A DNA stretch of 38,876 nt, taken from assembly GCA_017744605.1 (NCBI GenBank), contig JAGIAZ010000002.1:159373-198248 (forward strand), read 5' to 3'. Origin of the DNA: Sphingobium sp. Lineage in GTDB: Bacteria > Pseudomonadota > Alphaproteobacteria > Sphingomonadales > Sphingomonadaceae. A program made the position numbers and the translations under genes. Under the pieces are notes generated by a model that searched no databases, was not told the DNA's origin, and saw nothing but the letters and a program-made list of their open reading frames with translations. This document shows, piece by piece, positions 31,946 through 38,876 of this stretch (position 1 is the first letter of the stretch; every line of letters begins with the position of its first letter).

Positions 31946-32362
31946 ATGATGCGTTGGGAAGGAGCGGCTGGCTTTGCCGCGCTGGTGCTGCTCGGCATCG
32001 GCGCCGAAGCGCCTGCCCAGGCCCCCGCACCCACAGCGCTCGGCTCGCTCGAAACCGGCCTTTGGGAGTTCAGGGAGATCGGCCGCACGTCGCAGCCGAC
32101 GCGGCTTTGCGTCACCGACTTGCGCCAGCTTCTCCAGCCGCTGCAGCCGACGCCGGTTTGCAAGCAGTTCACGACTGAAAACGCGGGCGATTATGCCGCC
32201 GTCTCTTATGATTGCGCGGCGCGGGGCCAGGGCCGTACCTCGCTGCGGGTCGAAACCGCGCGGCTGGTCCAGATCGATTCGCAGGGCATTTCCGGCGGCC
32301 GGCCCTTCGCGGTCCGCTACGAGGCGCGCCGCCTCGGCACCTGCACCGCCGCTCTTCGCTAA
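31946..32362 (+). CDS. Secreted DUF3617-like protein
   Basis: This 138-aa protein has a signal sequence (FAALVLLGIGAEAPAQA) and a mature domain with LETGLWEFREIG, four Cys residues and a QGISGGRPFAVRYEARRLGTC end, typical of the DUF3617 family. Function unknown; periplasmic location is expected. The 130 bp before it hold no gene. Confidence 0.75.
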   Translation: MMRWEGAAGFAALVLLGIGAEAPAQAPAPTALGSLETGLWEFREIGRTSQPTRLCVTDLRQLLQPLQPTPVCKQFTTENAGDYAAVSYDCAARGQGRTSLRVETARLVQIDSQGISGGRPFAVRYEARRLGTCTAALR

Positions 32363-32418
32363 GGCTGCGTCGCGGCTCGGCTCTGGCGCATGGGGCAGTT
32401 TTGGGCTAGCGGCGCCCG

Positions 32419-33126
32419 ATGTCGACTTCACCTGTAATCCTCGATGAAACGCTTGCGGTCGTGCTGCTGTCCGGTGGCCTCGATTCCATGGTCGCAGGCG
32501 GACTCGCGCGCGAAGCGGGCGATCGGCTGGTCGCGCTCACGATCGATTATGGCCAGCGTCATCGGATCGAGATCGAGGCGGCGCGGCGCGTCGCGGCGGC
32601 GCTTGACGTCGAGCGCCATATCGAGCTGCCGATCGATCTTTCCGCTTTCGGCGGCTCGTCGCTCACGCAGCTGGACTTGGCTGTCCGCAAGGACGGTGTC
32701 GAGGAGGGCATTCCCAACACCTATGTGCCGGGCCGCAACATCGTCTTCCTGGCGCTCACACTCTCTCTCGCCGAAGCCTCCGGCGCGCGCCGCATCTATA
32801 TCGGCGTCAACTCACTCGATTATTCTGGCTATCCTGACTGCCGGCCCGACTTCATCGCCGCGTTTCAGCATATGGCCGCGCTCGGTACGAAATCCGGCGT
32901 CGAGGGCCGCGGGGTGCGCATCTGCGCGCCGCTGCAATATATGACCAAGGCGGACATCGCGAAGGAAGCGGCGCGGCTCGGCCTCGACGCGGGCATGAGC
33001 TGGTCCTGCTACGATCCGACGCCCGAGGGATTGCATTGCGGCCATTGCGACAGCTGCCGCTTGCGCTCGAAAGGCTTCGAGGAAGCGGGTCTCGCCGATC
33101 CGACGCGCTACGCCGCGCGCTCCTGA
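32419..33126 (+). CDS. queC: 7-cyano-7-deazaguanine synthase QueC
   Basis: QueC converts 7-carboxy-7-deazaguanine to preQ0, using ATP, in the queuosine pathway. The 235-aa protein has the PP-loop SGGLDSMVA, TIDYGQRHRIE and the zinc cluster CHCGHCDSC-like C-terminal group (CGHCDSCRLR with an upstream Cys). It is followed after two bases by queE. Confidence 0.93.
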   Translation: MSTSPVILDETLAVVLLSGGLDSMVAGGLAREAGDRLVALTIDYGQRHRIEIEAARRVAAALDVERHIELPIDLSAFGGSSLTQLDLAVRKDGVEEGIPNTYVPGRNIVFLALTLSLAEASGARRIYIGVNSLDYSGYPDCRPDFIAAFQHMAALGTKSGVEGRGVRICAPLQYMTKADIAKEAARLGLDAGMSWSCYDPTPEGLHCGHCDSCRLRSKGFEEAGLADPTRYAARS

Positions 33127-33128
33127 CG

Positions 33129-33770
33129 ATGAGCTATGCCGTCAAGGAGATGTTCCTGACCCTGCAGGGGGAGGGCATGAAGGCCGGACGCCGCGCCGTC
33201 TTCCTGCGCTTTGCCGGCTGCAATCTCTGGTCTGGGCGCGAGGCGGACCGCGCAAGTGCCATCTGCCGGTTTTGCGATACGGATTTCGTCGGCACGGACG
33301 GCGAGAATGGCGGCAAGTTCGCCGATGCCGTGTCGTTGGCGCAGGCTGTGGCGACGCTGTGGGATAATGGGAGCGCCGAGCGCTTCGTGGTCATCACCGG
33401 CGGCGAGCCGATGCTTCAGCTCGATGCGGCGCTGGTCGAGGCGCTGCACGGCGCCGGTTTCGAGATCGCGGTCGAGAGCAACGGCACGCTGCCTGCGACG
33501 CCCGGCATCGACTGGCTCTGCATCAGTCCCAAGGCCGGAAGCGATATCGTGCAGCGCGCGGGCAACGAGCTCAAGCTGGTCTGGCCGCAGGCGGGCATCG
33601 ATCCTGCCGAGTTGCTCGGCTGGGATTTCGGCGCCCATCTCGTCCAGCCCATGGATTGCGGCAACGAGGCCGATAATCAGGCCGCGCAGGACGCCGCAAT
33701 CGCGCTGGTCATGGCCGATCCGCGCTGGCGCCTCACGCTCCAGACGCACAAGCTGCTCGGCCTGAAATAG
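33129..33770 (+). CDS. queE: 7-carboxy-7-deazaguanine synthase QueE
   Basis: QueE is a radical SAM enzyme that ring-contracts carboxytetrahydropterin. The 213-aa protein begins MSYAVKEMFLTLQGEG, has the extended Cys motif CNLW...CRFC (C-x14-C-x2-C) typical of QueE, and GGEPMLQ. The start at 33129 is two bases after queC. Together with queC it covers two steps; queD and queF are not in the window. Confidence 0.92.
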   Translation: MSYAVKEMFLTLQGEGMKAGRRAVFLRFAGCNLWSGREADRASAICRFCDTDFVGTDGENGGKFADAVSLAQAVATLWDNGSAERFVVITGGEPMLQLDAALVEALHGAGFEIAVESNGTLPATPGIDWLCISPKAGSDIVQRAGNELKLVWPQAGIDPAELLGWDFGAHLVQPMDCGNEADNQAAQDAAIALVMADPRWRLTLQTHKLLGLK

Positions 33771-34058
33771 CTATTCGCTGGGGACGGCCTCGGCGTCGGC
33801 CGCGGGCTTTTCCGTGCCTGGCGTCTTGGGTGCGGGCGCGGCGCCGTTTCCTGCGCCATTGCCGGTGCCCACGCCATTGGTGCGCACGGCGTCCAGATCG
33901 GTCATCTCGTCATTGGTCGTGCCGTCGACCACTTCCATGTCGCGCATCTCGACGACATTGCTCGTCGCGGTCTTCTTCTGCCCGCAGCCCGCAACCAGCA
34001 ACGTTCCCGCTGCCAGCACGATCAGCCCTGAGCCCCTCAGATATGCGCGTCCCGACAT
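33771..34058 (-). CDS. Lipoprotein of unknown function
   Basis: This 95-aa protein has a lipobox LLVAGC with lipid-modified Cys25, preceded by a short basic start and hydrophobic core. The mature part is rich in Gly, Ala, Thr and acidic residues with a Pro-rich tail. The start at 34058 is preceded by GGGAGAA. No domain is recognised. It is convergent with queE with no gap. Confidence 0.7.
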   Translation of the reverse strand: MSGRAYLRGSGLIVLAAGTLLVAGCGQKKTATSNVVEMRDMEVVDGTTNDEMTDLDAVRTNGVGTGNGAGNGAAPAPKTPGTEKPAADAEAVPSE

Positions 34059-34151
34059 TCCGTTCTCCCTCGCGCGGCCGGTCGTCCCGATGTGGACCAC
34101 CCCCTTATCCAGCCACCAAGTTCCCATACTTAGGGTTAGCGTCCATTCACC

Positions 34152-34844
34152 TCAAGCGCCGATTGCCCGCAGCATCGCCGGAGCGTGGGCCAGGAGCGCC
34201 GCGTCGAGCGCAGCCATGTCATTGTTTTTGTCCAGTGCCGCGAGGCTGGTGACGCCGAGATCGCCAATCCCGCACGGCACGATGCCACCATAATGGGACA
34301 GGTCCGGGGCCACGTTGATCGACAGGCCATGCATCGTGACCCACTTGCGCACGCGCACGCCGATCGCGCCGATCTTGGCTTCGGCGCCGCCCGGTCCCGG
34401 TCCGCGCGTCCAGATACCGATGCGACCGTCCGCCGTCCAGCTCTCCACGCCGAGATCGGCCAGCGCGGCGATCGTCCAATGTTCGAGCGCCTGCACGAAG
34501 CGGCGGATATCGCGCCCGCGCGCGCCGAGGTCGACGTTCAGATAGACGATGCGCTGCCCGGGCCCATGATAGGTATATTGGCCACCTCGCCCGGTCTCGT
34601 GCACCGGAAAGCGTGCGTCGATGAGGTCGCAGGCCTTCGCGCTGGTGCCGGCGGTGTAGAGCGGGGGATGTTCGAGGAGCCAGATGCGCTCGCCGGCGCC
34701 GTCATTCGCGATGGCGGCGGCGCGGCTTTCCATCTCTGCCAAGGCGGCATCATAATCCGTCAATCCGGCGTCGATGCGCCATTCGACGCCGTCGAGCGTT
34801 ACGGGAACCTGAGTGGGTTGGGCGCTGACCCCTGGTCGAGACAT
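34152..34844 (-). CDS. lipB: Octanoyltransferase LipB
   Basis: LipB moves an octanoyl group from ACP to lipoyl domains, the first step of lipoate synthesis. The protein of about 230 residues shows [24 protein letters not shown], the Lys of [13 protein letters not shown] and the Cys nucleophile in [15 protein letters not shown]. The start could be 34844 (MSRPG) or 34856 (MSQH); neither has a strong ribosome site. Confidence 0.92.
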   Translation of the reverse strand: MSRPGVSAQPTQVPVTLDGVEWRIDAGLTDYDAALAEMESRAAAIANDGAGERIWLLEHPPLYTAGTSAKACDLIDARFPVHETGRGGQYTYHGPGQRIVYLNVDLGARGRDIRRFVQALEHWTIAALADLGVESWTADGRIGIWTRGPGPGGAEAKIGAIGVRVRKWVTMHGLSINVAPDLSHYGGIVPCGIGDLGVTSLAALDKNNDMAALDAALLAHAPAMLRAIGA

Positions 34845-34962
34845 ATGCTGCGACATGGGCTGCGTCGGCCCGCTTGGCAAGCAGTGCCCAAATTGCCGGC
34901 CCTGGGTGCTGGCCATGGCCCGAGATTTTGCCTATCGCTTGGGGCATCAACGGAGTGACTGT

Positions 34963-35727
34963 GTGAGCAAGATCGATCTCAATCGGGTCTGGGACGACGC
35001 GAGGGCCATGGGAGCCGCCAACAAGGATTTGCTGGCCGCGATCTCGGGCATGTTCGTGCTCCTGCCCAGCGTGGTGGGCGGCATATTGATGAAGGTGCCC
35101 GAAGCGCCGCCCAAGGATCTGCCCCAGGAGCAGATGCTCCGCCTCGCATTGCAGGTCTATACCGATAATTGGGCGGTTCTGTTGGGGCTCAGCCTGGCCG
35201 TCTCGTTCGCTCTGCTGACCATGCTGGTCCTGCTGCTCCGGCCCGAACGCCTGACCGTCGGCGAATCGTTGAAGGCGGCCTTGTTGCTCATCCCCGGCTA
35301 TTTCGTCGCGAACATGGTGCAGGGGATCGCCTTCGGCATCGGCGTCATCCTGTTCGTCCTGCCCGGCCTGTACGTCATTGCGCGGTTCTGCCTGATCGCG
35401 CCGGTCGCGGCTGCCGAGCAGCGCGGCAATCCGATCGAACAGCTTCGGCGGAGTTGGGCTCTCACCAGCGGCAATGGCTGGCGAATCATGCTCATGCTGG
35501 TGGTGCTCTATGTCACCGCCGAGATCATCAGCCTCGTGGCGACCACGCTGGTCGGGCTGGTCGGCGAACTGGTGTTGTCCAAGGATCTGGCCACGCTGGT
35601 CGTCAGCATCGTCTCGGGTCTGGTCACGGCGGGCCTGGCCGCGTTTCTGGCGCTCCTGTCGGCCGCCATCTATCGCGCCGCGACGGAACCAGCACCCTCG
35701 CCTTGGCTGCCCGGGGCGAACGGCTGA
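34963..35727 (+). CDS. Integral membrane protein (YciC/GlpQ-membrane-domain-like)
   Basis: The 254-aa protein from GTG 34963 (GGAG 7 nt upstream) is mostly hydrophobic, with at least five membrane segments and an internal ARFCLIAPVAAAEQRGNPIEQLRRSWALTSGN motif region, found in glycerophosphodiesterase membrane-domain-like proteins of unknown role. The ORF extends upstream antisense to lipB; that part is rejected. Confidence 0.7.
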   Translation: MSKIDLNRVWDDARAMGAANKDLLAAISGMFVLLPSVVGGILMKVPEAPPKDLPQEQMLRLALQVYTDNWAVLLGLSLAVSFALLTMLVLLLRPERLTVGESLKAALLLIPGYFVANMVQGIAFGIGVILFVLPGLYVIARFCLIAPVAAAEQRGNPIEQLRRSWALTSGNGWRIMLMLVVLYVTAEIISLVATTLVGLVGELVLSKDLATLVVSIVSGLVTAGLAAFLALLSAAIYRAATEPAPSPWLPGANG

Positions 35728-35736
35728 CCCGGATTA

Positions 35737-36636
35737 TCAGCCCCACGTCACGCGGGGCGGCAGGCTCATCAGGATCGCGTCGATATTGCCGCCGGTCTTG
35801 AGGCCGAACAGCGTCCCGCGGTCATAGACGAGGTTGAACTCGACATAACGGCTGCGCCATTCGAGTAGATGCGCTTCCTCGGCCGGCGTCCAGGGCAGGC
35901 CCATGCGGCGACGCACGATGCGCGGAAAAATGTCGAGAAAGGCTTCGCCGACCGCGCGGGTGAAGGCGAAATTGGCGTCGAACGCGCTATCGTCAGCGCA
36001 TTCGAGATGATCGTAGAAAATGCCGCCGACGCCGCGATGCACCTGGCGGTGCGGAATGTAGAAATAATCGTCCGCCCATTTCGAGAAGCGGTCGTAATAA
36101 TCAGCGCCGTGGGCATCGCAGGCCGCCTTGAACGCGCCGTGGAAGTCGGCCTTGTCTTCTTCATAGGGCATTGGCGGATTGAGGTCGGCGCCGCCGCCGA
36201 ACCAGCGCTTGGTCGTGACGAGGAATCGCGTGTTCATGTGCACGGCGGGAACATGCGGATTGGCCATGTGTGCGACCAGACTGATTCCCGTCGCGAAAAA
36301 CGCGGGATTGTCTTCCGCGCCGTTGATCGTCCTGGCGAACTCGGGCGCGAAGGCGCCGCCCACGGTCGAGACGTTCACGCCGACCTTTTCGAAGACCTTG
36401 CCTTTCATGACGCCGCGCGTGCCGCCACCGCCGCCGCCCTGCTCGATCGGACCTTCGCTCTGGCCGTCGCTCTCGCGCCACCAGCTCAGATAGTCGAACG
36501 ACGCATCGCTGCCCGCCTCGCGCTCGATCGCCTCGAACTCGGCGCAGATCCTGTCGCGCAGGCTCTCGAACCAGGCGCGCGCGGCCTGTTGCTGATCGTC
36601 GAGGGCGGGGCGAATCTCGGTCGTCATGTCAGTCAT
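35737..36636 (-). CDS. hemF: Oxygen-dependent coproporphyrinogen III oxidase HemF
   Basis: HemF makes protoporphyrinogen IX in aerobic heme synthesis. The protein of about 299 residues shows the typical glycine-rich GGGGGGTRGVMKGKVFEKVGVN region, HMNTRFLVT, WFGGGADLNP and FNLVYDRGT with the C-terminal SLPPRVTW. The start at 36636 overlaps the stop of the preceding small gene (TGATG). Confidence 0.94.
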   Translation of the reverse strand: MTDMTTEIRPALDDQQQAARAWFESLRDRICAEFEAIEREAGSDASFDYLSWWRESDGQSEGPIEQGGGGGGTRGVMKGKVFEKVGVNVSTVGGAFAPEFARTINGAEDNPAFFATGISLVAHMANPHVPAVHMNTRFLVTTKRWFGGGADLNPPMPYEEDKADFHGAFKAACDAHGADYYDRFSKWADDYFYIPHRQVHRGVGGIFYDHLECADDSAFDANFAFTRAVGEAFLDIFPRIVRRRMGLPWTPAEEAHLLEWRSRYVEFNLVYDRGTLFGLKTGGNIDAILMSLPPRVTWG

Positions 36637-36809
36637 CAATTGCCTTTGCGGGCCTCATGGCGGCGCTCCAGCAGCGGCTGGAGCAGTGCGTGAATGTCGT
36701 TGGCACAGATGGCCAGGCCCTCGACGTTTGCATTGACGATGGTCAAATTCGAAAGATCGACGTGGAATTCGGTGCCGCCCATGCGCTGATTCTCGATATG
36801 TTGGCTCAT
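36636..36809 (-). CDS. Small conserved-looking protein between trmL and hemF (57 aa)
   Basis: The 57-aa ORF starts MSQHIENQRMGGTEFHVDLS and reads NLTIVNANVEGLAICANDIH, probably a small alpha/beta protein. Its stop overlaps the hemF ATG, so it is co-translated; it starts 22 bp after trmL. No family is recognised. Confidence 0.6.
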   Translation of the reverse strand: MSQHIENQRMGGTEFHVDLSNLTIVNANVEGLAICANDIHALLQPLLERRHEARKGN

Positions 36810-36831
36810 GAAAGCCTCCTCGCGCGTGCGG

Positions 36832-37290
36832 TCAGGCCGGGAACATGCCCGTCTGGCGCATCGCTTCACCGAGTGCGATGCCCGATGCGACCGCGAGGTT
36901 CAAGGACCGGAAGCCCTGCGCCATCGGAATCCGCACGCGCAGGTCCGCGCGGTCGTGCAATTCCGGCGGCAAGCCTGCGCTCTCGCGGCCCATGAGCAGG
37001 ATGTCGCCGGCCTGGAACCGGACGTCGTAGAGGGACGCCTCACCGCCGCTGGTCAATGCGATCAGCCGCGCCCCGTTTCCCAGCCGTTCTGCCGCAAAGG
37101 CCTCGAAATCAATGTGGCGCGTCACGTCGACATGCCGGCCATAGTCCATGGCGGCGCGTTTCAGCTGTGTGTCGGACGCCGGAAAGCCGCAGGGCAGGAT
37201 GATATCGACGCCGACCTGCCAGCACGCTCCGAGCCGCAGGATCGTGCCGACATTGCCGGCGATGTCGGGCTGATAGAGGGCAATGCGCAT
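36832..37290 (-). CDS. trmL: tRNA (cytidine(34)-2'-O)-methyltransferase TrmL
   Basis: This 152-aa SPOUT methyltransferase modifies the wobble base of tRNA-Leu. It starts MRIALYQPDIAGNVGTILR and shows LLMGRESAGLP and the C-terminal knot motif IPMAQGFRSLNLAVASGIALGE. It heads the trmL-small ORF-hemF operon. Confidence 0.92.
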   Translation of the reverse strand: MRIALYQPDIAGNVGTILRLGACWQVGVDIILPCGFPASDTQLKRAAMDYGRHVDVTRHIDFEAFAAERLGNGARLIALTSGGEASLYDVRFQAGDILLMGRESAGLPPELHDRADLRVRIPMAQGFRSLNLAVASGIALGEAMRQTGMFPA

Positions 37291-37590
37291 GGGCGCTCTG
37301 CTAGCCGGAATTCAGGCCTGCGGCGAGGCCCGTCGCATATGCGTCAAAAAAGCGCCGCGCCTGCGAAAATTCGAGGTTGGCAAATCGCGGCCAAGGGCGC
37401 TATCAGGCGCCCGGACGCGCCGGGGGGTTCTCGGCGCGCGGTGTGTCGCATCGTCTCAGGGGGCGCGCGGTTTTTCCTTTCAGGAAGCCACGCTGCAAGC
37501 CAGCGAGAAGGATCCCAGCGGCCGCCGTACGGGGTTGAGCTTGGCGGCCGTCATTCGTGCCGCCGGGTATAAGGAGGCTAGGCAAAGCGC
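37291..37590. other. 300-bp divergent intergenic region between trmL and petA
   Basis: No coding region is supported here. It must carry the promoters for trmL (minus) and the bc1 operon (plus). Visible elements are a GC-rich block followed by TTTTTCC near 37472 and TATAAG overlapping AAGGAGG near 37568. I cannot assign a promoter with confidence. Confidence 0.5.
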
Positions 37591-38157
37591 ATGGCGACAG
37601 AAGTGCAAGGAGCAGAAGCGGTGAATGGAGAAGGCGAGGGCATCCGTCGCCGCGACTTCATCAATGTCGCCGCCGTGAGCTTCGCGGGTGTCGGCGGCCT
37701 CGCCGTTCTGGCGCCGCTGATCTCGCAGATGAATCCGAGCGCCGACGTGCTCGCACAGGCCACCACCGAGGTCGACCTTTCGGCGATCGCGCCGGGCCAG
37801 GCCGTCAAGGCCGTGTTCCGTTCGCAGCCGCTGTTCGTGCGGCATCTGACGCCGGCGGAGATCGCCGCTGCCGACAAGGTCGATGCGTCGACGCTGCGCG
37901 ATCCGCAGACGCTGGAAGAGCGCACCGTGGACGGCAAGACACAGTGGCTGGTGACCATGGGCGTCTGCACCCATCTGGGCTGCGTGCCGCTGGGCGCAGC
38001 CGAGGGCGAAGTCCGTGGCGAATATGGCGGCTATTTCTGCCCCTGCCATGGCTCGGTCTACGATACGGCCGCTCGCATTCGTAAGGGCCCGGCGCCCAAG
38101 AACCTCGAGGTGCCGAAGTACAAGTACACCTCCGAAACCGCCATTCTCGTAGGCTGA
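37591..38157 (+). CDS. petA: Ubiquinol-cytochrome c reductase Rieske iron-sulfur subunit
   Basis: This 188-aa subunit of cytochrome bc1 has a Tat-type start ([15 protein letters not shown]), a membrane anchor, and the [2Fe-2S] ligands CTHLGC and CPCHGS. The annotated ATG at 37591 is preceded by AAGGAGG at a long 13-nt distance; an in-frame GTG at 37621 has AAGGAG at 8 nt and may be the true start. petB follows after 11 bp. Confidence 0.93.
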   Translation: MATEVQGAEAVNGEGEGIRRRDFINVAAVSFAGVGGLAVLAPLISQMNPSADVLAQATTEVDLSAIAPGQAVKAVFRSQPLFVRHLTPAEIAAADKVDASTLRDPQTLEERTVDGKTQWLVTMGVCTHLGCVPLGAAEGEVRGEYGGYFCPCHGSVYDTAARIRKGPAPKNLEVPKYKYTSETAILVG

Positions 38158-38168
38158 GGACCAAGATA

Positions 38169-38873
38169 ATGAGCTTTCCCTGGGCTGAGCATTACGAACC
38201 CAAGCATCCGGTGATGAAGTGGGTCGACGAGCGGCTTCCGCTTCCCCGCCTCGTCTTCAATGCAGTCGGCGCCGGTTATCCGGTCCCGCGCAATCTCAAC
38301 TATTTCTGGAACTTCGGTGTCCTCGCCGGCCTGGCGCTGACCATCCAGCTGGTCACCGGCATCGTTCTCGCCATGCATTATGCCGCGAGCGCCGGCGTCG
38401 CCTTCGATTCGGTCGAGCATATCATGCGCGACGTGAATTCGGGCTGGCTGCTGCGCTATGCGCACGCCAACGGCGCTAGCTTCTTCTTCATCGTGGTCTA
38501 CATCCACATTTTCCGCGGCATTTATTATTCGAGCTACAAGGCGCCGCGCGAGATGGTGTGGTTGCTGGGCGTGGTCATCTTCCTGCTGATGATGGCGACC
38601 GCCTTCATGGGCTATGTCCTTCCCTGGGGCCAGATGAGCTTCTGGGGCGCACAGGTGATCACCAACCTGTTCAGCGCCATTCCGCTGATCGGCGACACGC
38701 TGCACACCTGGCTGCTGGGCGGTTTCGCGCCCGGCGACGCGGCGCTCAACCGCTTCTTCTCGCTGCACTATCTGCTGCCGTTCGTGATCGCGGGCGTCAT
38801 CATCATGCACATCTGGGCGCTGCACATTCCCGGCTCGTCGACCCACTTCATCACCGGATGCTTGGGTTCGTAA
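38169..38873 (+). CDS. petB: Cytochrome b (PetB), truncated at the window end
   Basis: Cytochrome b is the core quinone-binding subunit of bc1. The N-terminal half is present: [10 protein letters not shown], the first heme histidines in [21 protein letters not shown] and [11 protein letters not shown]. The last 13 residues before the stop codon do not match any cytochrome b; the 44 bases that encode them are the reverse complement of 38189-38232. The true gene should continue for roughly 200 more residues, so the stop is probably an artefact. Confidence 0.88.
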   Translation: MSFPWAEHYEPKHPVMKWVDERLPLPRLVFNAVGAGYPVPRNLNYFWNFGVLAGLALTIQLVTGIVLAMHYAASAGVAFDSVEHIMRDVNSGWLLRYAHANGASFFFIVVYIHIFRGIYYSSYKAPREMVWLLGVVIFLLMMATAFMGYVLPWGQMSFWGAQVITNLFSAIPLIGDTLHTWLLGGFAPGDAALNRFFSLHYLLPFVIAGVIIMHIWALHIPGSSTHFITGCLGS

Positions 38874-38876
38874 TGC
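38833..38876. repeat. 44-bp inverted copy of the petB 5' end at the window edge
   Basis: 38833-38876 is the exact reverse complement of 38189-38232 and runs to the last base. It looks like a fold-back or chimeric contig end rather than natural sequence. Confidence 0.9.

Overview
The window is a piece of a GC-rich alphaproteobacterial chromosome, most likely from the order Sphingomonadales. The evidence is a chpT-cheA chemotaxis pair, a RpoH-type sigma factor next to rluD, a PEP-CTERM mini-protein, an ATP12-type chaperone, an acidic protein of a kind I recall from sphingomonads, and generally GC-rich codon use. The right edge looks like a contig end. The last 44 bases are an exact reverse complement of the start of petB, so the apparent petB stop codon is probably an assembly artefact.

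Layout. (1) 1-2125: cheA on the minus strand, lacking only its extreme C-terminus. (2) 2141-13129: an integrated element of about 11 kb bounded by a perfect 13-bp direct repeat (AAATCGCAGTTAA). It is inserted in the short gap between chpT and cheA, which were probably adjacent in one operon. (3) 13154-38876: ordinary core chromosome. It carries chpT, a JAMM peptidase, rluD, rpoH, crcB, an RluC-type pseudouridine synthase, a HAD phosphatase, ATP12, an ABC ATPase, nadB, a desaturase with a divergent ArsR/SdpR-type regulator, a class A beta-lactamase-like hydrolase, a glycosyltransferase, argD/argF, hslO, queC/queE, lipB, hemF, trmL and the start of the cytochrome bc1 operon (petA, petB).

The element is the most interesting part. 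It encodes a RepA-like AAA ATPase whose 3' end carries seven copies of a 13-mer repeat, six of them in pairs 11 bp apart, which looks like an iteron origin. It also encodes an HNH endonuclease, a terminase large subunit, an HK97-type capsid, a prohead protease and a portal protein, then an excisionase-like protein and a tyrosine integrase. Between the structural blocks lie an antisense toxin-antitoxin pair, an acidic protein and a MerR-like regulator. I find no tail, lysis or classical repressor genes. Intact ORFs and tightly overlapping start/stop codons argue against random decay. This is the expected content of a capsid-forming phage satellite (cfPICI-like) that would borrow tails from a helper phage. 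Two features differ from known relatives: the order capsid-protease-portal is the reverse of the usual one, and the element encodes a protein whose N-terminus matches the HslV/proteasome catalytic residues Thr1, Asp17 and Lys33 with no gaps.

How the parts work together. RepA and the iterons would replicate the excised element. Int and the Xis-like protein would move it. HNH and TerL would package it into the HK97-type head built by capsid, protease and portal. The toxin-antitoxin pair may stabilise it. In the chromosome, the insertion separates cheA from its probable upstream operon partner chpT, so cheA expression may now depend on sequences at the left edge of the element.
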